From JBHIKY01 sp042139015 (GTDB lineage: Bacteria; Bacillota; Bacilli; Bacillales; Marinococcaceae), in NCBI RefSeq assembly GCF_042139015.1, contig NZ_JBHIKY010000005.1, positions 168,682 to 232,681 on the forward strand: DNA of 64,000 bases, in the 5' to 3' direction. Of the stretch, positions 44,996 to 53,972 are shown in pieces (position 1 is the first letter of the stretch; each line of letters starts with the position of its first letter). The notes beneath the pieces are model-generated. The model searched no databases. It worked only from the letters and a program-made list of their open reading frames with translations, and had not been told where the DNA came from. The position numbers and the translations under genes were made by a program.

Positions 44996-46582
44996 ATGCG
45001 CTTTCTTACAAAAAAATTTCGAAAAAGAGAAATCGCTAAACATGCAGAACAATCCAACCGCCATAGTGATCAAGAGTATTTAAACACGGACTTAAAGGAA
45101 AATATACAAAAAATTAAAGAGAGACTAGGCTACAGCAGCGACGTTAAATTCAGAGATATTGGTGTCGGTGCTGATGGGGCGTTAAAAACATGTTTGATAC
45201 ATACAGCAGGACTGGTGGATCAAGTTTTATTGCAGGAAGCGGTTGAGTCTCTCTTAACAACAGTCAGCGATGTTCAGCTTCAAAAGCTGTTTTCTTCCAA
45301 CTCAAATTCTGTACACGTTTTGAAGAATGAAGTACTTAGTACCAGTCAAGTGACGGAAGTCCGTTCTTATGATGAGCTGTACTCTTCCTTGATTATGGGA
45401 GAGGCAGTTTTACTCATTGACGGGTATAACCATGCTGTTTCCCTTAATGTAAAAGGGTGGGAAAAGAGAGGCGTGGATGAGCCATCTACACAGAACGTAA
45501 TCAGGGGACCGAAGGAAGGTTTTACAGAAAGCATAAGAACCAATACTTCACTGATAAGACGCAGAATTAAATCACCAGACCTGCGTGTGGAAACAAGAGT
45601 TATCGGTCAGGTTACTCAAACTCAGGTAGATATTATGTACGTTGAAGGGATTGTTACCGAAGGAATTGTCGATGAAGTGCGGACGCGACTCGACAGAATT
45701 GACATAGACGGCATTTTAGATAGTGGCTATATTGAAGAATTAATTGAAGATGAAGCCTATTCCCCTTTTCCCACGATTGTTGATTCAGAGCGTCCGGATG
45801 TTGTGGCCGGTGGATTACTGGAAGGTCGTGTAGCGATTCTTGTAGATGGCTCGCCATTTGTATTGCTGGTTCCTTCTGTGTTTGTAGAATATTTCCAGGC
45901 TGCTGAAGATTACTATCAACGGGCTGATATTGCTTCTCTGCTTCGTTTATTGAGATTTATGTCGTTTTTTACCGCCTTGCTTCTTCCAGCTATCTATATT
46001 GCACTTACCACCTATCATCAAGAAATTCTTCCTCATGCACTTTTACTAAGCTTGGCTGCCCAGGTGGAGGGTACGCCTTTCCCGGCGCTGGTAGAAGCAT
46101 TGCTAATGGGTGTCGCATTTGAAGTACTGAGAGAAGCCGGGGTACGTATGCCGAAAGCTATTGGGCAGGCAATCTCGATTGTCGGTGCACTCGTCATTGG
46201 AGAAGCAGCTGTTCGAGCCGGCCTTGTTTCAGCAGCTATGGTGATCGTCGTCGCATTTACAGCGATCTCAAATTTCGTGTTTCCCGCTATAAACATGGCC
46301 ATACCAGTACGCATTTTACGATTCGGGTTTATGATATTTGCAGCGACATTTGGATTATTTGGGATAGCAGTTGGATTGATTGCGTTAATTGTACATTTGT
46401 GCAGCATACGTTCCTTCGGTATTCCATATATGAGTCCGCTGGCTCCTTTCATAAAATTCGATCAGAAGGATGCAATTATAAGGATGCCGATTTTCTGGAG
46501 GATGACAAGGCCGCGTTTAATTAACCAGAACAATATGAGAAGACAATCAAAGATTAAACCAACTAAGCCAATCCCAAAATAG
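44996..46582 (+). CDS. gerKA: Spore germinant receptor subunit A (GerKA-like)
   Basis: A subunit of a GerA-family nutrient germinant receptor in the inner spore membrane. 528 residues: a hydrophilic N-terminal half (FTESIRTNTSLIRRRIKSPDLR and VEGIVTEGIVDEVRTRLD are family features) and a C-terminal half with about five spans (LPAIYIALTTYHQEILPHALLLSLAAQVEGTPFPALVEALLM region). RBS GGGGGGAGTG. First of four genes in the order A-C-D-B. Confidence 0.92.
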   Translation: MRFLTKKFRKREIAKHAEQSNRHSDQEYLNTDLKENIQKIKERLGYSSDVKFRDIGVGADGALKTCLIHTAGLVDQVLLQEAVESLLTTVSDVQLQKLFSSNSNSVHVLKNEVLSTSQVTEVRSYDELYSSLIMGEAVLLIDGYNHAVSLNVKGWEKRGVDEPSTQNVIRGPKEGFTESIRTNTSLIRRRIKSPDLRVETRVIGQVTQTQVDIMYVEGIVTEGIVDEVRTRLDRIDIDGILDSGYIEELIEDEAYSPFPTIVDSERPDVVAGGLLEGRVAILVDGSPFVLLVPSVFVEYFQAAEDYYQRADIASLLRLLRFMSFFTALLLPAIYIALTTYHQEILPHALLLSLAAQVEGTPFPALVEALLMGVAFEVLREAGVRMPKAIGQAISIVGALVIGEAAVRAGLVSAAMVIVVAFTAISNFVFPAINMAIPVRILRFGFMIFAATFGLFGIAVGLIALIVHLCSIRSFGIPYMSPLAPFIKFDQKDAIIRMPIFWRMTRPRLINQNNMRRQSKIKPTKPIPK

Positions 46583-46610
46583 TGGGAATGCGGAGAGGAG
46601 AATGGGAGCC

Positions 46611-47813
46611 ATGAAAAGGAGACTCTTCTTTTTACTTATCCTGTTACTTACGCTGTTCATGACTGGATGCTGGAGTATGACAGAAATGGAAGACCTGGCT
46701 ATAGTAGCCGCATATGGTATTGACAAAACTGACTCAGGCTTTCATATTTCTGCTCAGATCGTTAATCCAAGTGAGATTGCTCAAGTAGAAGGAGCGGCTG
46801 CTTTCGACAGTCCTGTCACAGTATATGAAACAGATGGTGAAACACATTATGAAGCACAACGAAAATTAGCAACCATTGTACCGCGAAAATTATACAATGC
46901 TCATATGAGTGTTGTTGTTTTGGGTGAAGATATGGCAAGGGATGGTATCGTAAAGAGTTTGGATCTATTTTCCAGGGATAATGAAACAAGGCCGGATTTT
47001 TATATCCTGGTTGCTAAAGAGGGAAAAGCCAGCAATATATTGAAAAACTTAACTTCAATGGAGATGATTCCTGCAGACAAGCTGTTTAATTCCCTGGAGG
47101 TTACTGCCGATACCTTAGGGACAACGACCACGGTGCATATCGAAGAATTGGAAACGTTTTTTGAGAGAGATGGGAGAGAGGCTGTATTAAGCGGGGTTGT
47201 ATTGCAGGGCGACCCGGATGATGGGGAGAGTTTGAAAGATGTAAAACTTTCAGATCCAAAAGTGGTGGCACAACTTACCGGGCTGGCGGTTTTTAAAAAT
47301 GATCGTCTCGTCGGCTGGTTAAATGAGAATGAAAGCAAAGGATATAATTATACCCAGGGAAATGTGAACAACACAATTGAAGGTGTGGCTTGTCCAGGGG
47401 GGAAAAAGGGAAAAATCAGCGTTGAACTTGAAAATACGGAAGCTTCCATCACCACTCACATGGAAAAAGGAGTACCTCAAACAACGGTTACGATCAATGG
47501 GACAGGAAGTGTTGCCGATGTAGAATGCGATGTTAATCTTACAGAAAATCAAACTATTGAGGAGATTGAAAGCCTTGTGAACGCAGCCATTACTGAAAAG
47601 GTGGAACTGGCTGTCAAGAAAGCGCAAGAATTGCATACCGACATATTTGGTTTTGGAGAACTCATTTGGAGATCGGATCCCCATACGTGGAAGGAATTGA
47701 AAAATGACTGGGATCAGGAATTTGAAAACGTGGATCTTCACACTCAAGGGAATGTGACAATTAAACAGACTGGAAGGTTCTTCAATCCGATTACTGATGA
47801 GTTTAAGGAGTAA
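46611..47813 (+). CDS. gerKC: Spore germinant receptor lipoprotein subunit C (GerKC-like)
   Basis: Ger(x)C lipoprotein of the receptor complex, about 400 residues. The signal peptide MKRRLFFLLILLLTLF ends in the lipobox MTGC, followed by WSMTEMEDLAIVAAYGIDKTDSG, the usual start of the mature protein. ATG 46611 is preferred over ATG 46602, which almost touches the ribosome site GAGGAG. It follows gerKA closely. Confidence 0.92.
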   Translation: MKRRLFFLLILLLTLFMTGCWSMTEMEDLAIVAAYGIDKTDSGFHISAQIVNPSEIAQVEGAAAFDSPVTVYETDGETHYEAQRKLATIVPRKLYNAHMSVVVLGEDMARDGIVKSLDLFSRDNETRPDFYILVAKEGKASNILKNLTSMEMIPADKLFNSLEVTADTLGTTTTVHIEELETFFERDGREAVLSGVVLQGDPDDGESLKDVKLSDPKVVAQLTGLAVFKNDRLVGWLNENESKGYNYTQGNVNNTIEGVACPGGKKGKISVELENTEASITTHMEKGVPQTTVTINGTGSVADVECDVNLTENQTIEEIESLVNAAITEKVELAVKKAQELHTDIFGFGELIWRSDPHTWKELKNDWDQEFENVDLHTQGNVTIKQTGRFFNPITDEFKE

Positions 47814-47819
47814 GGGCAT

Positions 47820-48053
47820 ATGTGGAAGGTACTTTTTGTAATCACTGCAGCAATTCTTATCGCCATTATTGAAGTCCCGGCACTTTCGAAAAAAAAATGG
47901 AAGAAAGAGATGTGGGTGTTTGGACTGTTATTGGCCACGGGGACGATATTAGCCGTTCTATTTGCATTGGATGTTCAACTTCCCACTCCGATGGATTATA
48001 TTGCGAGTTTATACAAACCACTAAGTGACCTTGTGAAAAATTGGCTGGGTTAG
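47820..48053 (+). CDS. Small germinant receptor D subunit
   Basis: 77 residues with two membrane segments (about 3-22 and 32-52) joined by the basic turn SKKKWKKE, then an amphipathic tail (MDYIASLYKPLSDLVKNW). Size, two-span topology and position between C and B genes match the small D proteins found in many ger operons, thought to modulate the receptor. Translation starts 6 bp after gerKC. Confidence 0.75.
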   Translation: MWKVLFVITAAILIAIIEVPALSKKKWKKEMWVFGLLLATGTILAVLFALDVQLPTPMDYIASLYKPLSDLVKNWLG

Positions 48054-48065
48054 GAGGCATTCGCT

Positions 48066-49166
48066 TTGCAGAATCAGGAAAAAATAGATGTTGCCCAGTT
48101 CACGTTATTAGTGGTGCTGTTTACGATCGGAAGTGCGATTATTTATATCCCACCCATTTTAGCTGTTTCAGCGATGCAAGATGCCTGGCTGTCCGCTTTT
48201 GCCGGCTTACTGGTCGGCCTGCTCAGCTCGTTGCTCCTTGTTCGAGTAAGTCAATTGTATCCTGACCTGACGTTGGCAGAGTATTGTGAGAGAATTTTAG
48301 GAAAATGGGCAGGCAAACTGGCAGCATTATGGTTCATCTCTTTTGCATTCTTGCTTGCCGCTTTGAATGTACGCAACATGGGTGAATTTATGTCAAGTCA
48401 AATCCTGTATGGGACACCGTTTGAATCTATTCATTTTATCTTTATTTGTGTCGTTGTTTTTGGCGCCAGACTGGGAATTGAAGTGCTTGGCAGGGCTGCG
48501 GAACTCGTGATTCCTTTCGTGTTATTTTTCATTTTCGTTATTATTGTTTCCGTGCTCCCCGAAGCTGAATGGAATAATTTAAAACCGTTTCTGGCTGAAG
48601 GGATGCGGCCTGTTTTTGCAGGTGCCTTTCAGTTTGCCGGGTTCCCATTTTTTGAATTGGTCATATTTTTAATGGTGTTCCCATTTGTAAACCAATCCCA
48701 TAAAGCTGGAAAAGGTTTTATGGTTGGTGTCATAACAGGTGCGGCGGTGCTCCTTGTTCTTACCACGCTTAGTATAGCTGTCCTTGGTGCAGAGGAATCT
48801 GCAAGGATAATATATCCGGTTTATATGCTGACAAAAAGAATCACGATTGGCGGTTTTATCGAGAGAATTGAAGCAGTTGTAGCTGGTATCTGGATGATTA
48901 CCATTTACTTTAAATTGTCAATTTGTTTTTATGCCGCTTCCTTTGGCATAAAAAACCTTTTAAATCTCAAAGATTACCGCCCGCTGTTATTACCGTTAGC
49001 ACTGATCATGCTCATTTTGTCGGTAATCATATATCCAAACATTATCTACTTAGCGACGTTTACGGAGCGTTATTGGACACTTTACTCTGGAACGGCTGGC
49101 CTGCTGATTCCGCTAATCCTGCTGGTTGTGGCTAAGATCAGAAGAATAGGAAGCTTCGGTGACTAG
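48066..49166 (+). CDS. gerKB: Spore germinant receptor permease subunit B (GerKB-like)
   Basis: Amino-acid-permease-like B subunit (endospore germination permease), 366 residues with ten spans. Starts at TTG 48066 behind GGAGGCATTCGC. The N-terminus QEKIDVAQFTLLVVLFTIGSAI and the segment RNMGEFMSSQILYGTPFESI are typical; this subunit is expected to bind the nutrient germinant. Last gene of the operon. No strong terminator is seen after it. Confidence 0.9.
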   Translation: MQNQEKIDVAQFTLLVVLFTIGSAIIYIPPILAVSAMQDAWLSAFAGLLVGLLSSLLLVRVSQLYPDLTLAEYCERILGKWAGKLAALWFISFAFLLAALNVRNMGEFMSSQILYGTPFESIHFIFICVVVFGARLGIEVLGRAAELVIPFVLFFIFVIIVSVLPEAEWNNLKPFLAEGMRPVFAGAFQFAGFPFFELVIFLMVFPFVNQSHKAGKGFMVGVITGAAVLLVLTTLSIAVLGAEESARIIYPVYMLTKRITIGGFIERIEAVVAGIWMITIYFKLSICFYAASFGIKNLLNLKDYRPLLLPLALIMLILSVIIYPNIIYLATFTERYWTLYSGTAGLLIPLILLVVAKIRRIGSFGD

Positions 49167-49470
49167 GCAATTAGAAAGCCGTTATCTTTCCTTCTTGGTG
49201 GGCATTCTTAAATATGGTTTCCATAACATCACACAAAAAACTAAGCATTCTAATATAAATGGAAAAAGTAGTTTAGATTGAAGTAGTAACTACTAAAATA
49301 AATAAGGAGCTAATTAGAATAGAAAAAACCGGGTCTGAATTCAAAGGTGGAAATAACATTGCTTTCCACCGGACGTGGCCGGTTTTAATCGACCCGGAGT
49401 CGTCGCCTTACGCTATCATTGAAATGTTCGTGTTTTATATTCAATAAAGCACTTATGAAATTGATTCAGT
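49167..49470. repeat. Intergenic region with a partial dispersed repeat (right end)
   Basis: 49,361-49,430 carries CCGGACGTGGCCGGTTTTAATC followed by CCCGGAGTCGTCGCCTTACG, the right half of the family seen at 7.6 kb, and a flank shared with the copy at 27.3 kb. No gene is present in the gap. Confidence 0.6.
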
Positions 49471-49508
49471 TATTAAAAATTACGAGCGCAATGGGAGACG
49501 CTCGTAAT
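49471..49508 (-). terminator. Terminator of the YjcZ-type gene
   Basis: ATTACGAGCG and CGCTCGTAAT are perfect 10-bp arms; on the minus strand they are followed by TTTTTAATAA. Confidence 0.85.
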
Positions 49509-49518
49509 CTTGATTATA

Positions 49519-49611
49519 TTAATAAGACTTAACAAAAGCTGTGCCAACAATTACTAACAAGATAAACAATACAACAATTAAGGCAAAGTTGTCTCTCTTA
49601 AAATCAGACAT
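49519..49611 (-). CDS. YjcZ-family small sporulation-associated membrane protein (30 aa)
   Basis: ATG 49611 behind AAAGGGGGGT encodes MSDFKRDNFALIVVLFILLV and then IVGTAFVKSY. The FALIVVLFILLVIVG core is the signature of the YjcZ/YmaG-like small proteins common in spore-formers. One membrane span. A strong terminator follows directly. Confidence 0.8.
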   Translation of the reverse strand: MSDFKRDNFALIVVLFILLVIVGTAFVKSY

Positions 49612-49752
49612 CGAGTACACCCCCCTTTGTAATAACTTATGAAAATGATTACAAAGAGCTTTAGAGCAAAAGCCTTTTAATTCAAAAATAGGGGTTTATA
49701 ACAAAGAAGAGGATTTGGTTGATGAACTGAATCAGGAGAAGGGAGGATGTAA

Positions 49753-49998
49753 CGGCTCACGTTAAAAAGAACGCTACAACGGTATCTGAATTATAAATCG
49801 CTTGTAGGCTGGACAGCGAGAGGCCAACACATCAGACAATTAATGAACCTGTATATGTGAATATATCTATTTTTCTATGTGGCGGCAGTCAAGGAGATAT
49901 TGATAACTACGTCAAGCGCATTACACATGGCTTAAATAAAATTGCTTATGACGATGATAGGCAGATACTTATAGTAAAATTTTATTTTAATAAATAAA
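49753..49998 (+). pseudogene. RusA-type Holliday junction resolvase remnant
   Basis: Two overlapping frames together give a RusA-like protein. One reads NYKSLVGWTARGQHIRQL (49,789-49,842). The next frame continues NEPVYVNISIFL, then GDIDNYVKRITHGLNKIAYDD and RQILIVKFYFNK to a stop at 49,998. The DIDNyxK and DDxQI pattern is the RusA active-site region. A frameshift at about 49,835-49,845 and a missing N-terminus make it a pseudogene, most likely a prophage leftover. Confidence 0.7.
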
Positions 49999-50039
49999 GA
50001 AGCCAGACTGGGTAGTCTGACTTGTTAGAAGATACTTTT

Positions 50040-50552
50040 TCAAACTTCGGCTGGTACTTCCGTGTGCAGTGGTGGTGCAATAAGCCAACCCTTTTTCTTA
50101 CTGAGGCGCAAACCCTTAGCTCCAGCTTGTGCTTTACTCATGTGGTATTTACCAAACATCAAGGCAATATCTTCTCTCGTACTTTGCCCCATGACTTGGC
50201 TGCAAGCAACAAGTCCAGTGGCAATATCAGTTGCGATATGAGCCGCAATTTCTGGATCATTAATACGTGCACCCATTGGAATATCTTCAAGCTTTGCCAT
50301 AGATCTTTCGGGAGGAGTAGGCGGTAAAGGAATTCCATTCACTTTTAATGTTTCTTCTATTTCAGCCTCTTCTTGTTCAATATTTTTCAAGAGGCCCTTA
50401 ATTAAATCTTTTAGGTCTTCATCACCTGCATGGTTCATGAATGTTTCATACAAAGCATACGCACCTTTAGCGACCGATAAGTAGGACCACATTCCAAAAA
50501 TTTCTCCATAATGCATCGGTTCTTTTTTGGGGTTACCTGACATCATACCCAT
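50040..50552 (-). CDS. DUF3231 family protein
   Basis: 170-residue helical protein with the DUF3231 pattern (HYGEIFGMWSYLSVAKGAYALYE, VNGIPLPPTPPERS, GKYHMSKAQAGAK). The family is widespread in Bacillus and often present near sporulation or phage-related genes; function unknown. AAAAGGAGTG precedes the ATG. Confidence 0.8.
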   Translation of the reverse strand: MGMMSGNPKKEPMHYGEIFGMWSYLSVAKGAYALYETFMNHAGDEDLKDLIKGLLKNIEQEEAEIEETLKVNGIPLPPTPPERSMAKLEDIPMGARINDPEIAAHIATDIATGLVACSQVMGQSTREDIALMFGKYHMSKAQAGAKGLRLSKKKGWLIAPPLHTEVPAEV

Positions 50553-50662
50553 TAAAACACTCCTTTTTTAATTTTTGTGATACACAAATAGGTTTACTTA
50601 AATGGAAATTTTTATTCAACAAAAATTAAAGGGGCAACCAAAAAATATGTGAGGTGTCTGAA

Positions 50663-50818
50663 GTGTTGGATCAAAATAGCATTACGTTTCGTCAGATGCT
50701 TACAATGGCAGCAGTTATGACTGGAAAAACAGATGAAGAAGTGCTCGATATGAATGGGGAGTTTCAAAAGCAAATGAAAAATGCTAAACAAAGACAACAT
50801 ATCCGACCAATAAAATAA
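50663..50818 (+). CDS. Hypothetical small protein, 51 residues
   Basis: A GTG at 50663 (or TTG 50666) lies six to nine bases after TGAGGTG. The product begins VLDQNSITFRQMLTMAAVMTG and continues with DEEVLDMNGEFQKQMKNAK to a basic end, and is predicted to be mainly helical. A second small ORF follows after 17 bp. No family recognised. Confidence 0.45.
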   Translation: MLDQNSITFRQMLTMAAVMTGKTDEEVLDMNGEFQKQMKNAKQRQHIRPIK

Positions 50819-50835
50819 TGAGGTGATTGCATGAA

Positions 50836-50946
50836 ATGTCAACATTTATGAGGGCAAAAGACAGAGTGGACATTTTAGCAGAAACACTAACTTACAATAA
50901 AATATTAATCGATAATACGGACGGTATTCAAAATGGATTTGAGTAA
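50836..50946 (+). CDS. Hypothetical small protein, 36 residues
   Basis: ATG 50836 behind TGAGGTGATTGC; product MSTFMRAKDRVDILAETLTY then NKILIDNTDGIQNGFE. Its 3' end overlaps the next ORF by 14 bp, which suggests translational coupling. Unknown. Confidence 0.4.
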   Translation: MSTFMRAKDRVDILAETLTYNKILIDNTDGIQNGFE

Positions 50947-51145
50947 AGTTATCTTCATTGTAGCCAAACTTGCCTTTGAAGTTGTGAGGGAAGGTGAACT
51001 ATATCAAAAACCGGAAAAAAGTCATGTAGAATCTTGGGAGAAAGCAACCCGCAAAGGTATATTTAACGGAAAGATTTTACGAGAAATCTCAATTGTGGCT
51101 AGGGTCTTTTTAAAGGATGATGATGGTTCTACAAACCAGCCATAA
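50933..51145 (+). CDS. Hypothetical protein, 70 residues
   Basis: Begins MDLSKVIFIVAKLAFEVVRE and is basic in the middle (KATRKGIFNGKILREI). The ribosome site is weak, so it may depend on coupling to the overlapping upstream ORF. Not recognised. Confidence 0.4.
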   Translation: MDLSKVIFIVAKLAFEVVREGELYQKPEKSHVESWEKATRKGIFNGKILREISIVARVFLKDDDGSTNQP

Positions 51146-51194
51146 TAAATACACTAATAAATGGATAAGATGGTTGAATTTCAAGGAGGGATTT

Positions 51195-51986
51195 ATGGCA
51201 AATTTATTTGTTGTGAGGTCACTAGATGAAATTAAATTTTGGTCTAGGATAATGAAGGAGCATTCGTTATTTTTAACTTTAGGTTTTACCTATGAGCAAA
51301 AGCAACTGATTGAAGAAGCTCAACAATTTATTGAAGAGTTTGAGAGAATTGAGGAACAATTAAGTAAGTTTACGGTTAACTCTGATCCAGAGCAGATTGA
51401 AGCATTTAATAACAAAGTTTATCAAGCAGCTGCCTCTATTTGGGCATACAAAAGAAAAGTATTAGGGTTAACTCTGAATTGTCAAATCCGTTCAAATAAT
51501 TTTCCTTTATTAATTGACCACATAAGCAGAGAAGCAGCTTACTTTGCAAATCGCTTAGAAGAATTGAATGAAGGAACATTAACACCTCTACCTGAGGCGA
51601 TTATTGAGGAGAATGTATTCTTTCTAAAAATAATGGCAGACCATGCAAAATTTATTGGACATTTGTTAGATCCCTCAGAGCGAAAGTTAGTCGATCAAGC
51701 GAAAGAGTTTAGTCATGACTTTGATCAATTGGTGTTCCAAGCTATAGATCTAGATTCTATGCGACCTCAATCTGAAACTTCTCCTTTATTAGATCAATTT
51801 CTAGATCAAAATAGAATTTCAGTGGTCTCGTTAAGGGATTTTAAGAAAACTGCAAGAGATTTAATTGAAGCATGCCGTATTAAGAGTAATATTCATCCTC
51901 TTCTAGCTGATCATACATTCAGAGAGGCTGAAAGGTTCATTGAAATCATAGATAGGTTTGAAACATATTTAGAAAATAACAATTAG
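51195..51986 (+). CDS. DUF2935 family protein
   Basis: 263-residue all-helical protein made of two related halves, each opening with a (D/E)ExxFWxxIMxxHxxFL-type block (SLDEIKFWSRIMKEHSLFL; EENVFFLKIMADHAKFI), as in DUF2935. The His/Glu-rich four-helix pattern resembles metal- or ferritin-like bundles, but no function is established. ATG 51195 behind AAGGAGGGATTT. Confidence 0.82.
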   Translation: MANLFVVRSLDEIKFWSRIMKEHSLFLTLGFTYEQKQLIEEAQQFIEEFERIEEQLSKFTVNSDPEQIEAFNNKVYQAAASIWAYKRKVLGLTLNCQIRSNNFPLLIDHISREAAYFANRLEELNEGTLTPLPEAIIEENVFFLKIMADHAKFIGHLLDPSERKLVDQAKEFSHDFDQLVFQAIDLDSMRPQSETSPLLDQFLDQNRISVVSLRDFKKTARDLIEACRIKSNIHPLLADHTFREAERFIEIIDRFETYLENNN

Positions 51987-52057
51987 GGCAAGGATCCTGC
52001 TAGATATGTTCCACAATTGATGGTCCAAAAGTTCACTAAATGTAAGAAACCAAATAA

Positions 52058-52177
52058 ATGTATCTTAGGTTCATTTTACTAGTTATCGTTGGATCAGCAT
52101 ATTGCTCTTATGGCGATTATGGTGGGTATGGGTCTTACGGTGGAAAAGGAAAAGAGTTCGGTTTTGGGGGATATTAA
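52058..52177 (+). pseudogene. YjcZ-like Gly/Tyr-rich fragment
   Basis: The frame reads MYLRFILLVIVGSAYCSYGD followed by YGGYGSYGGKGKEFGFGGY. FILLVIVGSAYC plus a Gly/Tyr-rich tail is the YjcZ-family pattern, but the usual N-terminus is absent and there is no ribosome site, so it looks truncated at its 5' end. Confidence 0.5.
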
Positions 52178-52290
52178 GTAATTACATGGCGAGATGATTC
52201 TCCGTTGATTATCTCCCTTGTACAATTATTTCTCATACTTTTTATATACTATGGTTTAGCAGTAATATCTTTAAGGTAAAAGGAGTATAA

Positions 52291-52558
52291 TGAGGCTGGA
52301 CAGTCCTTATGAAATAGGGGTTAGATGGAACAAAAAGATGCAAAAACATTCCTAGAAACATTCGCAGACGCTGAATTAAGAGATCAACTCGAAAATATGC
52401 TAAAAGCCATGTATCGTTTAGGCTACAAAGATGGTTACAAAAAAGGATGTCAAGACGGGTTTAAAGAAAAGCAGCAAAGTTCCACTATGACATAAAGGTG
52501 TGCTCTCCCAGCGAAAGAGTCCTCTGATTAAATAATTTTTAATGGCTGTCCAGCCTCA
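52291..52558 (+). mobile_element. Inverted-repeat element enclosing a small gene
   Basis: Perfect 13-bp inverted repeats TGAGGCTGGACAG (52291-52303) and CTGTCCAGCCTCA (52546-52558) bound a 268-bp unit that contains one intact 56-codon ORF. No clear target-site duplication. The size and ends suggest a MITE-like unit; alternatively the arms are transcript ends forming one long hairpin. Confidence 0.5.
52325..52495 (+). CDS. Hypothetical 56-residue protein inside the inverted-repeat element
   Basis: ATG 52325 with AGGGGTTAG just upstream. Product: MEQKDAKTFLETFADAELRD, then a helix, then RLGYKDGYKKGCQDGFKEKQ, a short repeat of G-x-K/Q-D/K-G. Charged, probably helical, soluble. Not recognised. 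It fills most of the element. Confidence 0.5.
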   Translation: MEQKDAKTFLETFADAELRDQLENMLKAMYRLGYKDGYKKGCQDGFKEKQQSSTMT

Positions 52559-52565
52559 GAAATTA

Positions 52566-52721
52566 TCATATAATTCTGTCATTTTTATTTTCTTGAGTTG
52601 TTCTAGAATAATAGTTTTCTTCTTCAACCATCCATTTTATAAATTCTTTCTCTTTAGTATCTAATGAACGATGTAATTTTTCTTCCGTTTCCTTTATTAA
52701 TTGTTCACTTGAAATAGGCAT
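52566..52721 (-). CDS. Hypothetical 51-residue acidic protein
   Basis: ATG 52721 behind GGAGTGAATA. Product begins MPISSEQLIKETEEKLHRSL and continues DTKEKEFIKWMVEEENYYSR; a charged helix. Ends 8 bp beyond the inverted-repeat element. Not recognised. Confidence 0.45.
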   Translation of the reverse strand: MPISSEQLIKETEEKLHRSLDTKEKEFIKWMVEEENYYSRTTQENKNDRII

Positions 52722-52910
52722 TATTCACTCCGAGAATTGGACTTATTCTTAAATCGAATAATGTTCTATTCCACGTAAAATCATAAAAATAAACCTTTAT
52801 TCATGAAAAAATTAGTTAAAACATTTATATAATGTTGGTATATAAATTATTTAATTGATGTAAAATATTATTTTATTGGAGAGTGAGAGGACATCTCGCT
52901 GAGTCAACAT

Positions 52911-53112
52911 ATGAGTATGTTAAAACGGGTGAAGAAATTAGAGGACAGGATCCATTTAAAGCAAAGAAGGCATCTACTCATCATAATTACTGTACCAGGT
53001 AGGGAGAAACCACGGGAGGCTGGAACATGAACCAGATAACGAGTATCTTAAGTATTTAGACAGTGTGGGCTTTAAATATGTGTATGTAGAAGAGTGGGAA
53101 GCAGATGCTTAA
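52911..53112 (+). pseudogene. Frameshifted small gene of unknown family
   Basis: Frame 1 reads MSMLKRVKKLEDRIHLKQRR then HLLIIITVPGREKPREAG to a stop at about 53,029. The adjacent frame carries on as LEHEPDNEYLKYLDSVGFKY and VYVEEWEADA to a stop at 53,112. The two halves look like one protein of about 65-70 residues broken by a single frameshift near 53,022. Confidence 0.45.
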
Positions 53113-53177
53113 TAAGCGTTTAAAACGTATATAACCTTTTAAAGTTATCTAACAGTGACGAGCTTATTCCAGAAAAT

Positions 53178-53342
53178 ATGAGCATAAAGATCAATCAAAC
53201 GAAATTTGATACGATGGATCATTTTACATAAGCTCAGCTAAGGGAGATCGTAAAACTTGCAACCGCATAACAGTTATTCAGGGAGTTGCACAAGTCATTC
53301 TCTTATTTTGCTTCTGAGAGCCTGTGTATTACAGCAGAATAA
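53178..53342 (+). pseudogene. Small gene with two internal stop codons
   Basis: One frame throughout: MSIKINQTKFDTMDHFT, stop, AQLREIVKLATA, stop, QLFRELHKSFSYFASESL and on to a final stop. Two TAA codons interrupt an otherwise protein-like sequence. Not recognised. Confidence 0.4.
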
Positions 53343-53396
53343 TGATTAATGGGTCTTTGTCTGGGGAAAAGAAGTTATGTACCTCTACAATGATCG

Positions 53397-53941
53397 AAGG
53401 AAGAAGAAGCTTCGGAAGAATCAGACGGGGACAGAGCTAGCGAAAGATTGATCAAAATGGCGAGCATTATGGATTCAAGCATATAAAAGTTGTCGGCGCT
53501 GGCGTCCAAGACGAATCGAAAACCGTGACCAGTGGACCAATGGAGTTAGAAATTAGTGTGGTCGATGTGATTGACTTAACCCCTCATGAAGATACCGCCT
53601 GGATGTTTGATGAAGAAAAAGAGAACTGCCGCATTGTTATCATGGACATGAAAGCCACCAATACATCAGACCAGGATGTAAGCTTTTATCCCGATCAATC
53701 TATTATAGTGACCAACACCGGTGAACAGATTGACGACAGAAATGATGCTCTCAGGCGAAGGGGGTGGCGATTTTTACGGGCAGGTATCGAAGAAGGGCAA
53801 GTATGGTTTGTGCTAAATGACGACCAGTCAGACCTCACCAACATCGAATTAATCATCAGTCCACCACATGACATGGAAGAATGGGAAGATCTCGGCGAAG
53901 AAATACGCACCTCTTTTGATATCACTGACGAATCAAAATAA
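53397..53941 (+). pseudogene. DUF5067/DUF4352-like extracellular domain with frame-broken N-terminus
   Basis: The C-terminal part is open from about 53,457 (GEHYGFKHIKVVGAGVQDES, GPMELEISVVDVIDL, CRIVIMDMKATNTSDQDVSF). It is an immunoglobulin-like DUF5067/DUF4352-type beta domain. The likely linker (EEASEESDGDRASER, about 53,406-53,450) lies in another frame and no signal peptide or ribosome site is found. The first internal ATG is 53540; a GTG at 53525 is possible. Most likely a decayed lipoprotein gene. Confidence 0.5.
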
Positions 53942-53972
53942 TGTCACATACTCTACGAAGGGGGGAAATCCA

